From Palsa-504 sp963800415 (lineage in GTDB: Bacteria; Actinomycetota; Actinomycetes; Streptosporangiales; Streptosporangiaceae), in NCBI GenBank assembly GCA_963800415.1, contig CAWDBS010000035.1:1-64000 (forward strand): a stretch of DNA of 64,000 bases. Reading direction: 5' to 3'. Position 1 is the first letter of the stretch. Every line of letters begins with the position of its first letter. The notes below the pieces were generated by a model. It saw only the letters and a list, made by a program, of their open reading frames with translations. It ran no database searches and was not told the origin of the DNA. The translations under genes were made by a program, and so were the position numbers. Below, piece by piece: positions 43,741 through 52,920 of the stretch.

Positions 43741-44400
43741 ATGGCGCTATCCATCGCGGGCAGCAATGTCGAAGATCCAATGCCGATATGGCGAGGTTAT
43801 GCACTCTGCTACCCTCGCACGATCCGAGAGTACGATCTTGGTGGGCGCGGTGATCCCAACCACTTGACCGCAGATGAGGCTTGGCGCAGTAGGATCATCA
43901 ATTCACGGCTTACCAGAAGTGAGTGTGCGGAGTTGATAGCGCGCGCGGCAGAGCCTCGTTGCCCTTGGCGCGATGTCCCAGATGGCGCGGATCTTTCCGG
44001 TGCCGACCCGGACGTGCGAGGTGGAGCTTTCGATAAGGCTGCAAGTCTGTACTGGTACTTCATCTGGCCGGAACGGATTCACGGCGTCGGGGTCGCTAAG
44101 ATCCACAAGATCTTGCACGTTAAGAGACCAGATCTGTACCCCATCTTTGACATCAGGGTATGGGAGCTGTATAGAGATACCGCCAAGGAGTGGGTAAATA
44201 AACTGAGCCGTCTGGAAGTTGGTATCGATGATTCGCCGCCGTACTGGGCCGCCGCCCGGCGAGATCTGGTGTGTAACGAGGTGCGACTGGAGGCGTACCG
44301 CCATGAGCTGGCCGCAGACGATGACAGAACAATAGCGCTTATGGCGCAGCTTACTAAGTTGCGGTTGCAGGATATTGTGGCCTGGCAGATGGCTGGCTGA
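43741..44400 (+). CDS. DUF6308-like protein
   Basis: 219 residues from the ATG at 43741, chosen for the AAGGAGG just upstream; the frame is open to 43615. The segment ERIHGVGVAKIHKILHVKRP with DLYPIFDIRVWELY is the conserved DUF6308 region and looks like a helix-hairpin-helix (GxGxAK) followed by a conserved Asp, as in HhH DNA-binding or glycosylase-like folds. Codon use is clearly more AT-rich than its neighbours, a sign of transfer. A GTG gene follows after six bases, suggesting a two-gene operon. Role unknown. Confidence 0.65.
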   Translation: MALSIAGSNVEDPMPIWRGYALCYPRTIREYDLGGRGDPNHLTADEAWRSRIINSRLTRSECAELIARAAEPRCPWRDVPDGADLSGADPDVRGGAFDKAASLYWYFIWPERIHGVGVAKIHKILHVKRPDLYPIFDIRVWELYRDTAKEWVNKLSRLEVGIDDSPPYWAAARRDLVCNEVRLEAYRHELAADDDRTIALMAQLTKLRLQDIVAWQMAG

Positions 44401-44406
44401 CCTCGA

Positions 44407-44730
44407 GTGCGCTACACAATATGGGACCCCTATGCCCTGGAAATGTATGACCGCGCCGGTCTCACCCACCAGCAGCGGACCTTCATAGAAGGCTTGCTGC
44501 GTTCGCTTGAGCTTGGTACTTATTTGAGCGAACATGTGGCTAGTGCCAGTAGCGTAGTACTTGCTCTAACGCGCGCTACTGTAGCGCGGTGTTCTTCCCC
44601 GCCTTCAGCTGACGGCTGGAAATCAGCGCTATTGACCCGTTCCGGTCGCGAGCACGACCACGGAGTAACCGCCGATTATCTCGCCTTTGACATGTTGTCT
44701 GAGCGTAACCAGTCACGGGTGACCGGTTAG
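44407..44730 (+). CDS. Hypothetical partner of the DUF6308-like gene
   Basis: 107 residues from a GTG six bases after the DUF6308-like stop: VRYTIWDPYALEMYDRAGLT, HQQRTFIEGLLRSLELG. No domain recognised. It ends at 44730, next to an IS66 transposase gene on the other strand at 44735, so the C-terminus may have been replaced by transposon DNA. It shares the AT-richer composition of its partner. Confidence 0.5.
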   Translation: MRYTIWDPYALEMYDRAGLTHQQRTFIEGLLRSLELGTYLSEHVASASSVVLALTRATVARCSSPPSADGWKSALLTRSGREHDHGVTADYLAFDMLSERNQSRVTG

Positions 44731-44734
44731 TTGA

Positions 44735-46264
44735 TCATGCGGGTTGCGGTGGCATCCAGCAGGTTCCGTTGAGGGCGTCGCGGATGGCGGCGAGTGGGTG
44801 GCGGCCGTGGCTGCGGGCGGTGGTGAGGTAGGAGCGGATGCGGCAGTGGCGCTGCAGGGTGGCGAGGGTGCGCCAGCAGCCGCTGATTTTCGCGGCGAGC
44901 TTGTAGCCGCGGACGGCGTTCTCCGATCCGTTGTTCGTGGCCGGGACGTCGAAGCGGGTGGCGAATAGCCAGACCTGGGCGGCCTTGCGTTTCAGCCTTC
45001 TGGCCAGGATCAGCCCGGGGTGGCCGCCCTTGTGCCAGGGCCGGGACAGGTTCACCGAGATCCCGGCGGCGACGGCCTGGTCATAGCTGCGGCGCAGGCG
45101 GGCCAGGAGGGCGGGGTCCAGGCTGGCCTGGCTGGCGCCGCGGGCGGCCCTGACCGCGGCGGTGGCCGCGCGGAGGGCGTCGCCGGCCTGCCGGGTCCAG
45201 GCCTGGGATGCCGGGCCGGTCGCGTAGGCGTCGTCAAGGTAGCGGTACAGGTGAGCCAGGCACTGCTGGACGCCGGCGAGGGCGGCGTCGTAGCTGAGGT
45301 AGCCGCCGTAGTCGTCGCGGACCAGGACCCCGCGGTAGCCGTCCAGGATCCCGAAGCCGGTGATCGCCGCCTTCGTCCGGTTCCCGGCCGCGCCGTACCA
45401 GATGAGGTCCGGGCCGCCGCCGGTATAGGCCCGCATGGTCCGCACCGTGTACACGTGCGGGTTCCCGCAGCCTTCCGCGCTGGCCGCCGCGGTGGCCAGC
45501 GGGGCGGGGGTCTCGCCGGTGCCGAGGACGTCCGCCGCTCTCAGGGCATCCTTGAGCGTGTCCTCGGACCCGGCGGCGGTTAACGCCGCGTCCAGGCGGA
45601 CCAGGCAGCGGGAGACGAACCCCGTGCAGACCGGCGCCCCGGGCAGGGCGCCCATCAGGTCCGCGGCCCGCTCGATCCCGATTACGTCCGTGCCCGCCAG
45701 CAGCGTCGCCGCGGCCACCACGTTCGGGCCGTAGCACACCGGGCCACCGGTCACTCCCGGCGGCGGCGGCGCGGTCGTGACCTGCCCGCACCCGCAGGTG
45801 CGGCACATCATCTGGTACTGCGTCACCGTCAGCGCCGCCGGCGGGATATCGAAGACCTGCACCGCGGAAGCGACCCGCCCGGCAGCGCCGGCCAGGTCCG
45901 CGCCGCATCCGCCGCATGCGCCCGGCTCGACGGCCCGGGTCTCATCCGGCCGGGCGGCCCACGCCAGGCTCGCACCCGGATGGCCTTTCTGGCCGCCCTG
46001 CGGCCGGCCCGGCCGCGCCCGCCGTGCCTCCCGCTGGCCGGCCTTCTTCTCCGCCTTCGCCGCGGGGCCATCCTGGCTGGGAGGCTGCGATGAGTTCGAA
46101 GAGTCCCGGCCCGCCTGACGGCGCAGCGCCGCCACCTCGGCCCGCAGCGACCCGATCAGCGCGGCCTGCTCCGCCACCACCGCCAGCAACTCCGCGACCC
46201 GCGCCGTCAGCTCCGCATTCTGGGCAGCCAGCTCGTCATACGACGGCTGCTCCGGATGCGGCAT
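44735..46264 (-). CDS. IS66-family transposase (TnpC) with substituted catalytic Asp
   Basis: 509 residues from the ATG at 46264. An N-terminal coiled coil (YDELAAQNAELTARVAELLA) is followed by the SSNSSQPPSQDG motif, a zinc-binding CGGCGAD / CRTCGCG region and the DDE_Tnp_IS66 core. The first catalytic Asp should lie in a HADETP-type motif, but here it reads VLGTGETPAPL, with Gly in its place. The second (VLVRDDYGGY) and the Glu (NNGSENAVRGYK) are present. No TnpA/TnpB genes are adjacent. This copy is probably inactive. Confidence 0.88.
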   Translation of the reverse strand: MPHPEQPSYDELAAQNAELTARVAELLAVVAEQAALIGSLRAEVAALRRQAGRDSSNSSQPPSQDGPAAKAEKKAGQREARRARPGRPQGGQKGHPGASLAWAARPDETRAVEPGACGGCGADLAGAAGRVASAVQVFDIPPAALTVTQYQMMCRTCGCGQVTTAPPPPGVTGGPVCYGPNVVAAATLLAGTDVIGIERAADLMGALPGAPVCTGFVSRCLVRLDAALTAAGSEDTLKDALRAADVLGTGETPAPLATAAASAEGCGNPHVYTVRTMRAYTGGGPDLIWYGAAGNRTKAAITGFGILDGYRGVLVRDDYGGYLSYDAALAGVQQCLAHLYRYLDDAYATGPASQAWTRQAGDALRAATAAVRAARGASQASLDPALLARLRRSYDQAVAAGISVNLSRPWHKGGHPGLILARRLKRKAAQVWLFATRFDVPATNNGSENAVRGYKLAAKISGCWRTLATLQRHCRIRSYLTTARSHGRHPLAAIRDALNGTCWMPPQPA

Positions 46265-46839
46265 CCCCGAACCCAACCATGATCACAAACCGGACGCCAG
46301 CACCGACACGCCGCAGATCGACAGGGGGCCTGACTGGTTACGTCTGAGCCGCCGTACCTGGGCCTCGCCTGGCCTTATCTCGCCGATACCGGCGTGGAAG
46401 TGGACGCGGAGTGGGCAGCACCCGCCTTCGAAGCGTTCCTTTGGACGCAGCAGCGATCAGGTTGAACCATTTCGCCGCCCGGGACGTACCAGGTACGAGG
46501 GTTCTTCTGGTGAGGGAACCCCGCGCGGAACGTCGCGGCAGGCCGGACTCATCCGAGCCGGTGCGCTCTCACAGTGCGGGGTGAGGCGGGTGGGAACGAC
46601 AGTTGCAGGTGGGGCGAAGACCGGCCTGAGCACGCCCGGCAGCCCGGGCAGCGTCGCCTGCGCCATCAGCAATCCCGGCCTGGTCACCGGATACGCCCGG
46701 ACAGGCGGCGGCGAACCCCGAGCGGTCATCTGCCCCGGCCGCGCGTTACACGATCTCAGCAGCCTGCATCCTGCCCCGGCGCGCCCGGCTTGCGATCCGG
46801 CGAATCCGCGCACACGCGAACCCACAGGGAGGGCCTGTC
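46265..46839. other. No gene recognised; upstream region of secreted protein gene
   Basis: About 575 bases. A long plus-strand frame running from 46581 into the secreted protein gene is a shadow. CACAGGGAGGGCCTGTC before 46840 contains the ribosome site. The left side probably includes the end of the IS66 element. Confidence 0.4.
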
Positions 46840-48099
46840 ATGTCCCGATCCATCCGCCGCCTCCGCCTCGCACTGCCAGCATTACTGATCGCACTCGGCG
46901 CCGGAACCGCGCTGGCGGTCCCCGCGCAGGCGGCCAGCTCATGGTCGCCGCCGGTCCAGCTACCCGCCGGATGCGTGTCGTCCGGGTCCGTACCCGGGCT
47001 GGCGGTCAACGCGGCCGGCACGGAGGCCGCCGCCGGATCCCAGCTGAATGCCGACAACAGCTCTTCCGTACTGGTCTGCACCAGCGCCGACGGGCAGACC
47101 TGGCCCGCGCCGGCCACCGTCGGCCAGGGCACGAGTCCCGCCGTGGCGCTCGCCCCGGACGGCCGGGCCGTTACGGCGTGGGAAGGCGGGCCATTTACCG
47201 CACCGGTGATCCAGGCCAGCGTCCGGCCGCCCGGCGGGACATGGAGCGCCCCGGTCACCGTCGGCACCGACGCCCGCGGGCCCTTGATCGGCATCGACCG
47301 GTCAGGCAACGCGATCATCGCATGGACGGGGGCCACCGGCGCCATCCATACCGCCAGCCTCCCGGTTGGCGGCAGCTGGACGCCGGCGCAGACCCTGGCC
47401 ACCACCAATTACGGCAGCGGGCTGGACATGGCGGTGAGCTCCGCCGGGTCGGCGGTCCTCACCTGGGCCGCGAAGGGCACGGGCGTCGTCGGCACCTATG
47501 CCGACTCCGGGACCATCCTGGGCGGCTTCGCGCCGCCGGTCAAGGTCGGCCTTCCTCCCTACCCCGGCGGGAGAACCAGCGTCGCGCTGAACGACGCGGG
47601 CCAGGCGGTGATGGTATGGGCCAGGGGGCTCGGGGCGGCGAACGTGGCGGCTACCCGCTCCGCGGCCGGGACGTGGAGCGCCGCAGTTCAGCTGTCCGCC
47701 AACGAAGCCGGGAACCTTGACGTCGCGATTGATGGCGCCGGAGATGCCGTCGCCACCTTCGAGCAGTACGTGCCGGGCACCTCCATCATCGCGCTGTACG
47801 CCTCGAAGCTTCCGGCCGGCGGCTCCTGGGGACCGCCGGCCCTGCTGTCCGTGCCCGGGGACTCCGTGTCGAACTTCTTCGGCGGCCGCGTCGTGGCCGA
47901 CTCCGCCGGGACCTTCGTCATCGCCTGGACCGACGGGACCACCCGGACCCTGAACGCGCTCACCAGCCCGCCCGGCGGCGGCTTCGGGCCCGCCATTACC
48001 CTGGCCCCCAACGTGAGTCAAATCAACGGCCTCCAGATCGTCCCGGGTCATGCGGTGCTGACCTTCAACTCGGTGGTGACCACTGAACCGGTGAGCTGA
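46840..48099 (+). CDS. Secreted beta-propeller-like protein
   Basis: 419 residues with a Sec signal peptide (SRSIRRLRLALPALLIALGA ... VPAQAASS, cleavage near residue 31). The mature part has about six blade-like repeats with a pattern of (G)NAIIAWTG / GQAVMVWARG / GTFVIAWTDG strands spaced 45-55 residues, each followed by SxPxGGxW turns. This resembles BNR/sialidase-like propellers with no catalytic residues evident. It is likely an extracellular binding protein. GGGAGGG precedes the ATG. A strong hairpin follows the stop. Confidence 0.75.
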   Translation: MSRSIRRLRLALPALLIALGAGTALAVPAQAASSWSPPVQLPAGCVSSGSVPGLAVNAAGTEAAAGSQLNADNSSSVLVCTSADGQTWPAPATVGQGTSPAVALAPDGRAVTAWEGGPFTAPVIQASVRPPGGTWSAPVTVGTDARGPLIGIDRSGNAIIAWTGATGAIHTASLPVGGSWTPAQTLATTNYGSGLDMAVSSAGSAVLTWAAKGTGVVGTYADSGTILGGFAPPVKVGLPPYPGGRTSVALNDAGQAVMVWARGLGAANVAATRSAAGTWSAAVQLSANEAGNLDVAIDGAGDAVATFEQYVPGTSIIALYASKLPAGGSWGPPALLSVPGDSVSNFFGGRVVADSAGTFVIAWTDGTTRTLNALTSPPGGGFGPAITLAPNVSQINGLQIVPGHAVLTFNSVVTTEPVS

Positions 48100-48106
48100 C
48101 CGCACA

Positions 48107-48147
48107 CCGCACAGTCTTAGGCCGGCCACCGGCCTAAGACTGTGCGG
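48107..48147 (+). terminator. Perfect 19-bp hairpin after secreted protein gene
   Basis: CCGCACAGTCTTAGGCCGG (48107-48125), loop CCA, then its exact complement (48129-48147), eight bases after the stop. A strong terminator lacking a T-run; it may act in both directions. Confidence 0.75.
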
Positions 48148-48194
48148 CTGAACCGATCCAGCCTGCCGCTCGTGAACACAAAGCGGTTGCCTTA

Positions 48195-48400
48195 CGCGAG
48201 GCGCGCACGTACCGGGGAGGCGCTGCTGGTACGGGATGCTTGCAGGGTGAAAAGCTCGGCGTAGGTCCCCCGGCGGCCAGCAGCTCCTCATGCGTCCCCC
48301 CGACTCGACGACGTACCCGTCGTTCAGCACGTAGATCCGGTCCGCCGAACGCACCGTAGAGAACCGATGCGAGATCAGCAGCACCGGACGGTCCGCGAAC
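48195..48400 (-). pseudogene. ABC exporter ATPase, C-terminal fragment
   Basis: Minus-strand frame DELFADRPVLLISHRFSTVR and SADRIYVLNDGYVVESGG is the H-loop and end of an MsbA-type ATP-binding domain. The frame then shifts (GTHEELLAAGG-like continuation in another frame). Everything upstream, including Walker A and signature, is missing. Confidence 0.7.
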
Positions 48401-49060
48401 AGCTCGTCGTCCCAGCCGGACGGGAATTCCGTCTTCCCGGGCCAGCCTGTCCCGTGCCGGTGCCCGCCGCCCCAGCGATCCCCGTCGAGGATGTATTTGG
48501 CGCGTTCCGGCGCAACGTGCAATGAGTCCAGCGGGGGACGGTCAGAGCGGCCGTCAGCTGCCATCTTCCCGCCCTCACGGTACATCCGGCCACCGCGCAC
48601 CCGAAGATCTCCTGGGACATGACCAGGGCGTATGCCAAGACCGTTCGGCCAAGAGATATGCAGACAAGCAGAGTCACTGGTCCGTGACCTGCTGGCCGGG
48701 AGCCACAGCGTCATTTCCGCCGATGCGCTGGTTCTGTGACCGGGACGCAATGAACCCCGCTGGGCCTGGATGTGACGACGCCGAACGTGGCGCGCATGTA
48801 TGACTATTAGCTCGGCGGCAGCTGGCCACGCTACTGCGGTGGCACAAGCACACAAACGACCTGGACCGTTCAAGGTCGCTGCTGTGGCTGGATGGATTTC
48901 GTCATCCCATCCAGCAGGTGAACCACAACCGTCCCGGCTCCGTGTTACGTAATAAGGATTGGTGTAGCTGGCCAGCGGGCGCTCTCACCGCAGCATGCCA
49001 GCCTCTTTTTCGTGTCCAGACCCGCAGGGCTGGCCGAAAGACATCCCAGGAGCTTAAATG
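48401..49060. other. No gene recognised
   Basis: About 660 bases between an ABC relic and an IS110 transposase. The right part (roughly 48950-49060) should contain the non-coding end of the IS110 element. Nothing else is supported. Confidence 0.4.
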
Positions 49061-50296
49061 TCAAGCTGCGAGGTCGGATTGAGGGAGGTTTTCCCTTTGG
49101 GGCCAGGCAGTTGCCTCGTCGTAAAGGGTGCGGGTTTTGAGGCAGCCGTGGAGGATGCCGACGAGCCGGTTGGCGAGCTTGCGGAGGGCAGGGTTGTGCT
49201 CGGCGCCGCGGTCGCGTTCGGCGTCGTAGAGGGCGCGGGCGCCGGGCGAGGCGCTGATGGCGGACAGGGCCTGGGACATGAGCGCGTCGGTGAGCCGGTC
49301 GTTGCGGATGAACCGGGCGGCCACGACCTTCTTTTTCCCCGAGGCGCGGGTGATGGGGCTGGTGGCGGCGTAGTTCTTGCGGGCCTTGCCGCTGGCGTAC
49401 CGGCCGGGGTCGTCGCCGAACTCGCCGAGGACCCGGGCGCCGAGAACCGGCCCGATTCCGGGCTGGGACAGGTAGATCTCAGCGTCCGGGTGCCGGCCAA
49501 AATGTGCCCTCACCTGCTCTTCGAGGACTGTGACCTGTTCGTTGAGGGTAGTGATCACCGCGATCAGGGACCGGGCGGTGACGGCATAGGCGGCGGTGAC
49601 GGCCGGCGGCTGGCCCAGCTGCTCGCTGCGCAGCGCGGCCAGGATCGCGGTCGCCTTGCCGGGAATGTCGCGGCGGCGGGCGCGCTTGAGTGCCGCGGAC
49701 ACCTGCGCGCGGGTCAGCCTCGCGGCCCGCGCCGGGTCCGGGGCCTTGCCCAGCAGCTCCAGGGCGTCCGGGGCGTCCAGGTCCTCGAAGGCCGCCAGCG
49801 CGGCCGGGAAGTACTCCCGCAGCTGGTGCCGCAGCCGCTGCACCTGCCGGGTCCGCTCCCAGATCAGCGTCTTGTGCGTCCGGGCCACCACCTTGACCGC
49901 GCCGGCATCCGGACTGTCACCGGCCACCGCGCGGAGCTGGTGAGAGTCGGTCCGCACCATGTCCGTCAGCATGTGCGCGTCGCCGCGGTCGCTCTTTGCG
50001 CCGGAGACGCCGTGCCGTTCCCGGTACCTCGAGGCCTGCAGCGGGTTCACCGCGTACACCACATACCCGGCCGCGACCAGCGCGGCCACCCACGGGCCGC
50101 GGTCGGTCTCGATCCCGATCACCACCTCCGCATCGTCCGCGTCATCGCCCAGCTGCTGCCCGATCAGGGCGTGCAGCCGGGCAATCCCCGCCACGCCCTC
50201 CGGCAGCCGCTTCCTGGCCAGCACCCGTCCGGCCTCGTCCATCAGCTCCACATCGTGATGGTCCTCAGCCCAGTCATCCCCCACGAACAACCGCAT
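49061..50296 (-). CDS. IS110-family transposase
   Basis: 411 residues from the ATG at 50296 (the frame is open further but that part is not protein-like). RuvC-like DEDD residues: D in LFVGDDWAEDHHDVEL, E in VVIGIETDRGPWVAAL, D residues in GAKSDRGDAHMLTDMV. The transposase_20 C-terminal domain spans about 250-370 (IYLSQPGIGPVLGARVLGEF, KNYAATSPITRASGK). Intact and shorter than the copy at 16868-18292, with no zinc insertion. Bridge-RNA-guided recombination is the family mechanism. Confidence 0.88.
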   Translation of the reverse strand: MRLFVGDDWAEDHHDVELMDEAGRVLARKRLPEGVAGIARLHALIGQQLGDDADDAEVVIGIETDRGPWVAALVAAGYVVYAVNPLQASRYRERHGVSGAKSDRGDAHMLTDMVRTDSHQLRAVAGDSPDAGAVKVVARTHKTLIWERTRQVQRLRHQLREYFPAALAAFEDLDAPDALELLGKAPDPARAARLTRAQVSAALKRARRRDIPGKATAILAALRSEQLGQPPAVTAAYAVTARSLIAVITTLNEQVTVLEEQVRAHFGRHPDAEIYLSQPGIGPVLGARVLGEFGDDPGRYASGKARKNYAATSPITRASGKKKVVAARFIRNDRLTDALMSQALSAISASPGARALYDAERDRGAEHNPALRKLANRLVGILHGCLKTRTLYDEATAWPQRENLPQSDLAA

Positions 50297-50530
50297 CCGC
50301 TCTCCCGTCCAAGATGTCGAAAACCTGGCAGCAGCCTGCGGGAGAACAATCAGCGACCTAATGAAACAGTGCTCCCGCCCAGCGGGCGGGCACGACATCC
50401 CAGCAGCGATCAACTCTCCCGGCTGCCGGCAGGGGCACGATCTTTCGGTAGGGCTCAAGGCCCAGGGGAAAAAAGTGCTCACCTGCCGGCGGCCACCAGG
50501 CACCGAGTCTGCCGTATGCGGACCCGGTAG
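50297..50530 (-). ncRNA. Candidate bridge-RNA region of second IS110 element
   Basis: About 230 non-coding bases upstream of the IS110 start. Several short hairpins are visible, for example GCCCAGCGGGC near 50377 and CCGGCTGCCGG near 50419. Placement follows the IS110-group rule; guide loops were not assigned. Confidence 0.3.
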
Positions 50531-50550
50531 ATCTCATTAGGGGGATCACG

Positions 50551-51882
50551 GTGAGAAAGACAACGAAAGCGGCGCTCACGTTCGCGGCCGCGGTGACTAT
50601 GACGGTGGCGCTGGCGGGGGTGGCCGCGGCCCCGGCGTCGGCGAAGCCTTACCCGCCGCCGAGCATTCACCTGCTGTGCACGGCTGCGCCCGTCAGCGGC
50701 GCGCTGCATGGCAGCGTATGCGCGCTGCCCTTTGGGCAGACCACCGCGCCGAACAACTATTCCGCGACCATCGCGGTGAGCAGGGCGGGCACCGCTGGCC
50801 CGAATGTCACCTTCGCGCTGACGGCGGGCAGCCTGCCGCCCGGCCTGAGCATGTCCCCCTCGTCCGGGACCAGCACGGTCATCACCGGAAACCCGACCCA
50901 GGCCGGGACGTTCAACTTCACGATTAAGGCGACAGGCGGGGGCCTGACCTCCACGCTGACCTACCAGATCACCATCACCGTGCAGGGCCCGCCGGACCAG
51001 CTGGTGTGCGACCCCGCGGTCAACGGCGGCTTCCTGGAAAACGGGGTCTGCGTGCTCCCCGACGCTGTCATCGGCCAGCCCTACCAGGGGCACCTGGTCA
51101 CCAGCCACAAGGCCGGCGGCACGCTCAGCGTGGTCTCCGGTTCGCTGCCCGCCGGCCTGTCCCTGCCCGCTACCTTCACCGGCTCCGGCAACGTCGTCGG
51201 CGGTACCCCAACCACGGTGAGCGGCGGTAGCGGCTTCACCGTGCAGGGCACCGGCGACCAGGGCCAGCCCCTGTATCAGGCCTACTCGATCGCGGTGGAC
51301 CAGAACCAGCCGCTGACCGTCAACAACGGCGGACCAGCCCTTTCTCCGGGGTTCGCCGGGCAGGCGTATACGGCGCTCTTCTTCGTCATCGGCGGGGCCG
51401 CACCCTACACCTGGTCCCTGGTCTCGGGGCAATTCCCGCCCGGTCTTAGCCTGAAGACCTTCAGCGACCCGCGCGACGCCAATGACGAGCTCGCCGGGAC
51501 GCCGACCGCAGTAGGCACCTACACCTTCACCATGCGGGTCACCGACTACAACGGCCAGCAGGCAACCCAGCAATTCACCGTCACGATCCACCCACCGCTG
51601 CAGATCACCACCACCACGCTTCCGGCCGGAACCGTTGGCGTGCCATACAGCCATGACCTCGACCTCAACGCCCAGGGCGGCCTGCCGCCGTACTCCTGGT
51701 TCGTCGTCAACAGCATCAATGAGCTCCCGTCCGGTCTCACCCTCGATACGACTGCCCCCGACTTCAACAACGTCCTGACCGGAACGCCGACCCAGGCTGG
51801 CACCTTCAGCTTCCCCATGCAGGTGCAGGACTCATCGGACAACACGGTGAACGCGACGCTGACTATCACCATCAATCCGTAG
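50551..51882 (+). CDS. Secreted protein with putative Ig-like (He_PIG) repeats
   Basis: 443 residues from a GTG with AGGGGG upstream. Signal peptide at 1-31 (KAALTFAAAVTMTVALAGVA, ending ASA). The mature part has four immunoglobulin-like modules recognised by SGSLPPGL..-type turns (LTAGSLPPGLSMSPSSG, SGSLPAGLSLPATF, SGQFPPGLSLKTF, NELPSGLTL) each followed by GTPTQAGTFxFxxxxxD. These are He_PIG-type cell-surface modules. No catalytic domain or anchor is seen, so it is probably secreted or cell-wall associated. It follows directly after the IS110 upstream region. Confidence 0.85.
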   Translation: MRKTTKAALTFAAAVTMTVALAGVAAAPASAKPYPPPSIHLLCTAAPVSGALHGSVCALPFGQTTAPNNYSATIAVSRAGTAGPNVTFALTAGSLPPGLSMSPSSGTSTVITGNPTQAGTFNFTIKATGGGLTSTLTYQITITVQGPPDQLVCDPAVNGGFLENGVCVLPDAVIGQPYQGHLVTSHKAGGTLSVVSGSLPAGLSLPATFTGSGNVVGGTPTTVSGGSGFTVQGTGDQGQPLYQAYSIAVDQNQPLTVNNGGPALSPGFAGQAYTALFFVIGGAAPYTWSLVSGQFPPGLSLKTFSDPRDANDELAGTPTAVGTYTFTMRVTDYNGQQATQQFTVTIHPPLQITTTTLPAGTVGVPYSHDLDLNAQGGLPPYSWFVVNSINELPSGLTLDTTAPDFNNVLTGTPTQAGTFSFPMQVQDSSDNTVNATLTITINP

Positions 51883-52314
51883 AGCCCACCGGCGGTCGCG
51901 TCCCAGCAACCGGTAAAGGAGCGGGCTCCAGCCCGCCAGGCGGGGACACCCGGAGTCGAGGCAACGCCGCAGAGCCCGGCTACGCGACCAGCCAGGAGCA
52001 GACACGAAAAGCCGGCCACATGAGCGCGCCGAACGTCCGGATCTGCGCCCATCACGAGCGGCGCCGTGAGCTGCTCTCGGCCGCCCCGAACGGCGGGTCA
52101 GCGCGCGGTTATCAAGAGCCCTTCGCATCGTTTGGCTGCATGGCCGCCCTTGTTACGGCTCCGGCGGCCAGTCGGTCAGGCTGTACATTTATACATCGCC
52201 GCGCTTGGGGTGAACGTCCTCAATTGCCGCTCCGAGTGCAATGACCGACCGCGCAGTTCTTGCTGCGCGGGTCTCGGCCCCAGATGTCATGTCTGCCTGG
52301 CGGGGCCGGCCGGG
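51883..52314. other. No gene recognised
   Basis: About 430 bases with no supported gene. A slightly AT-richer stretch (TACATTTATACATCGC near 52184) stands out. Confidence 0.4.
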
Positions 52315-52687
52315 TCAGCTGCTCGCGCGGACCGGCTTCGCCGGGAGCCCGGAGACGAAGTCGAGCCCTCGCTGCACCCAGCCGGCGAGCGCATCATCGG
52401 CCGCATAGCCTTCCGGCTCGATGCAGATGAAGCCGGACAAAGCCCGGCCGGCGAACAGCATCGGCCGCACGTGCGGCTCGCGGAGTGCCTGCTCGCGGCT
52501 TTCAGCGCCCACCCGGACCATCAGCGCCATACCGGTGATGCCACAGCACATATTGCCGTTGACCAGGAAAGACAGGCCGCCCACCATCTTCTTTTCGACC
52601 ACATCGCTCCGGCCGGACAGCAAATTGCCGCACCCGCTCGGCAGCCGCAGGATCGTAGCTCAAACGCCCGGTACCCCCGTTCGTCAT
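52315..52687 (-). pseudogene. TfoX N-terminal-family protein, frameshifted
   Basis: The first part, MTNGGTGRLSYDPAAAERVR from 52687, and the second part, LSGRSDVVEKKMVGGLSFLV to 52315, are in different frames. One extra base around 52622-52626 (CAATTTGCTG) separates them. Corrected, it is a normal TfoX_N protein of about 123 residues (VEKKMVGGLSFLVNGNMCCG core). Related to the N-terminal domain of competence regulators; in actinomycetes the role is unknown. A sequencing indel is as likely as a real mutation. Confidence 0.8.
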
Positions 52688-52920
52688 CCGCCATGTCCGT
52701 CACGACCAGGATGCGCCATTCGCCCTGCAGGTAACCCTGGCCAGCCGATGTCCGCTCATGCTGCCATGAGGTTCATCAGCAAGCGCGCCATGACGCTTCG
52801 TCAGTGGCCGCAGAAGGTCGCCTGGCCAGCTGGCGGCTTGTCGGTGAGCAGCGGTGAGCGCGAGCGTCGATTGCCTGTGGCGCCAGGCGGGTCGTAGCCT
52901 CCGGACGCCCAAAACTACGC

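Noticed and set aside
47302..48873. 523-codon minus-strand frame
   Set aside because: Mostly antisense to the secreted propeller protein; only the short ABC ATPase segment (about 48195-48400) is real homology.
49058..50530. 490-codon plus-strand frame
   Set aside because: Antisense to an IS110 transposase with complete catalytic motifs.
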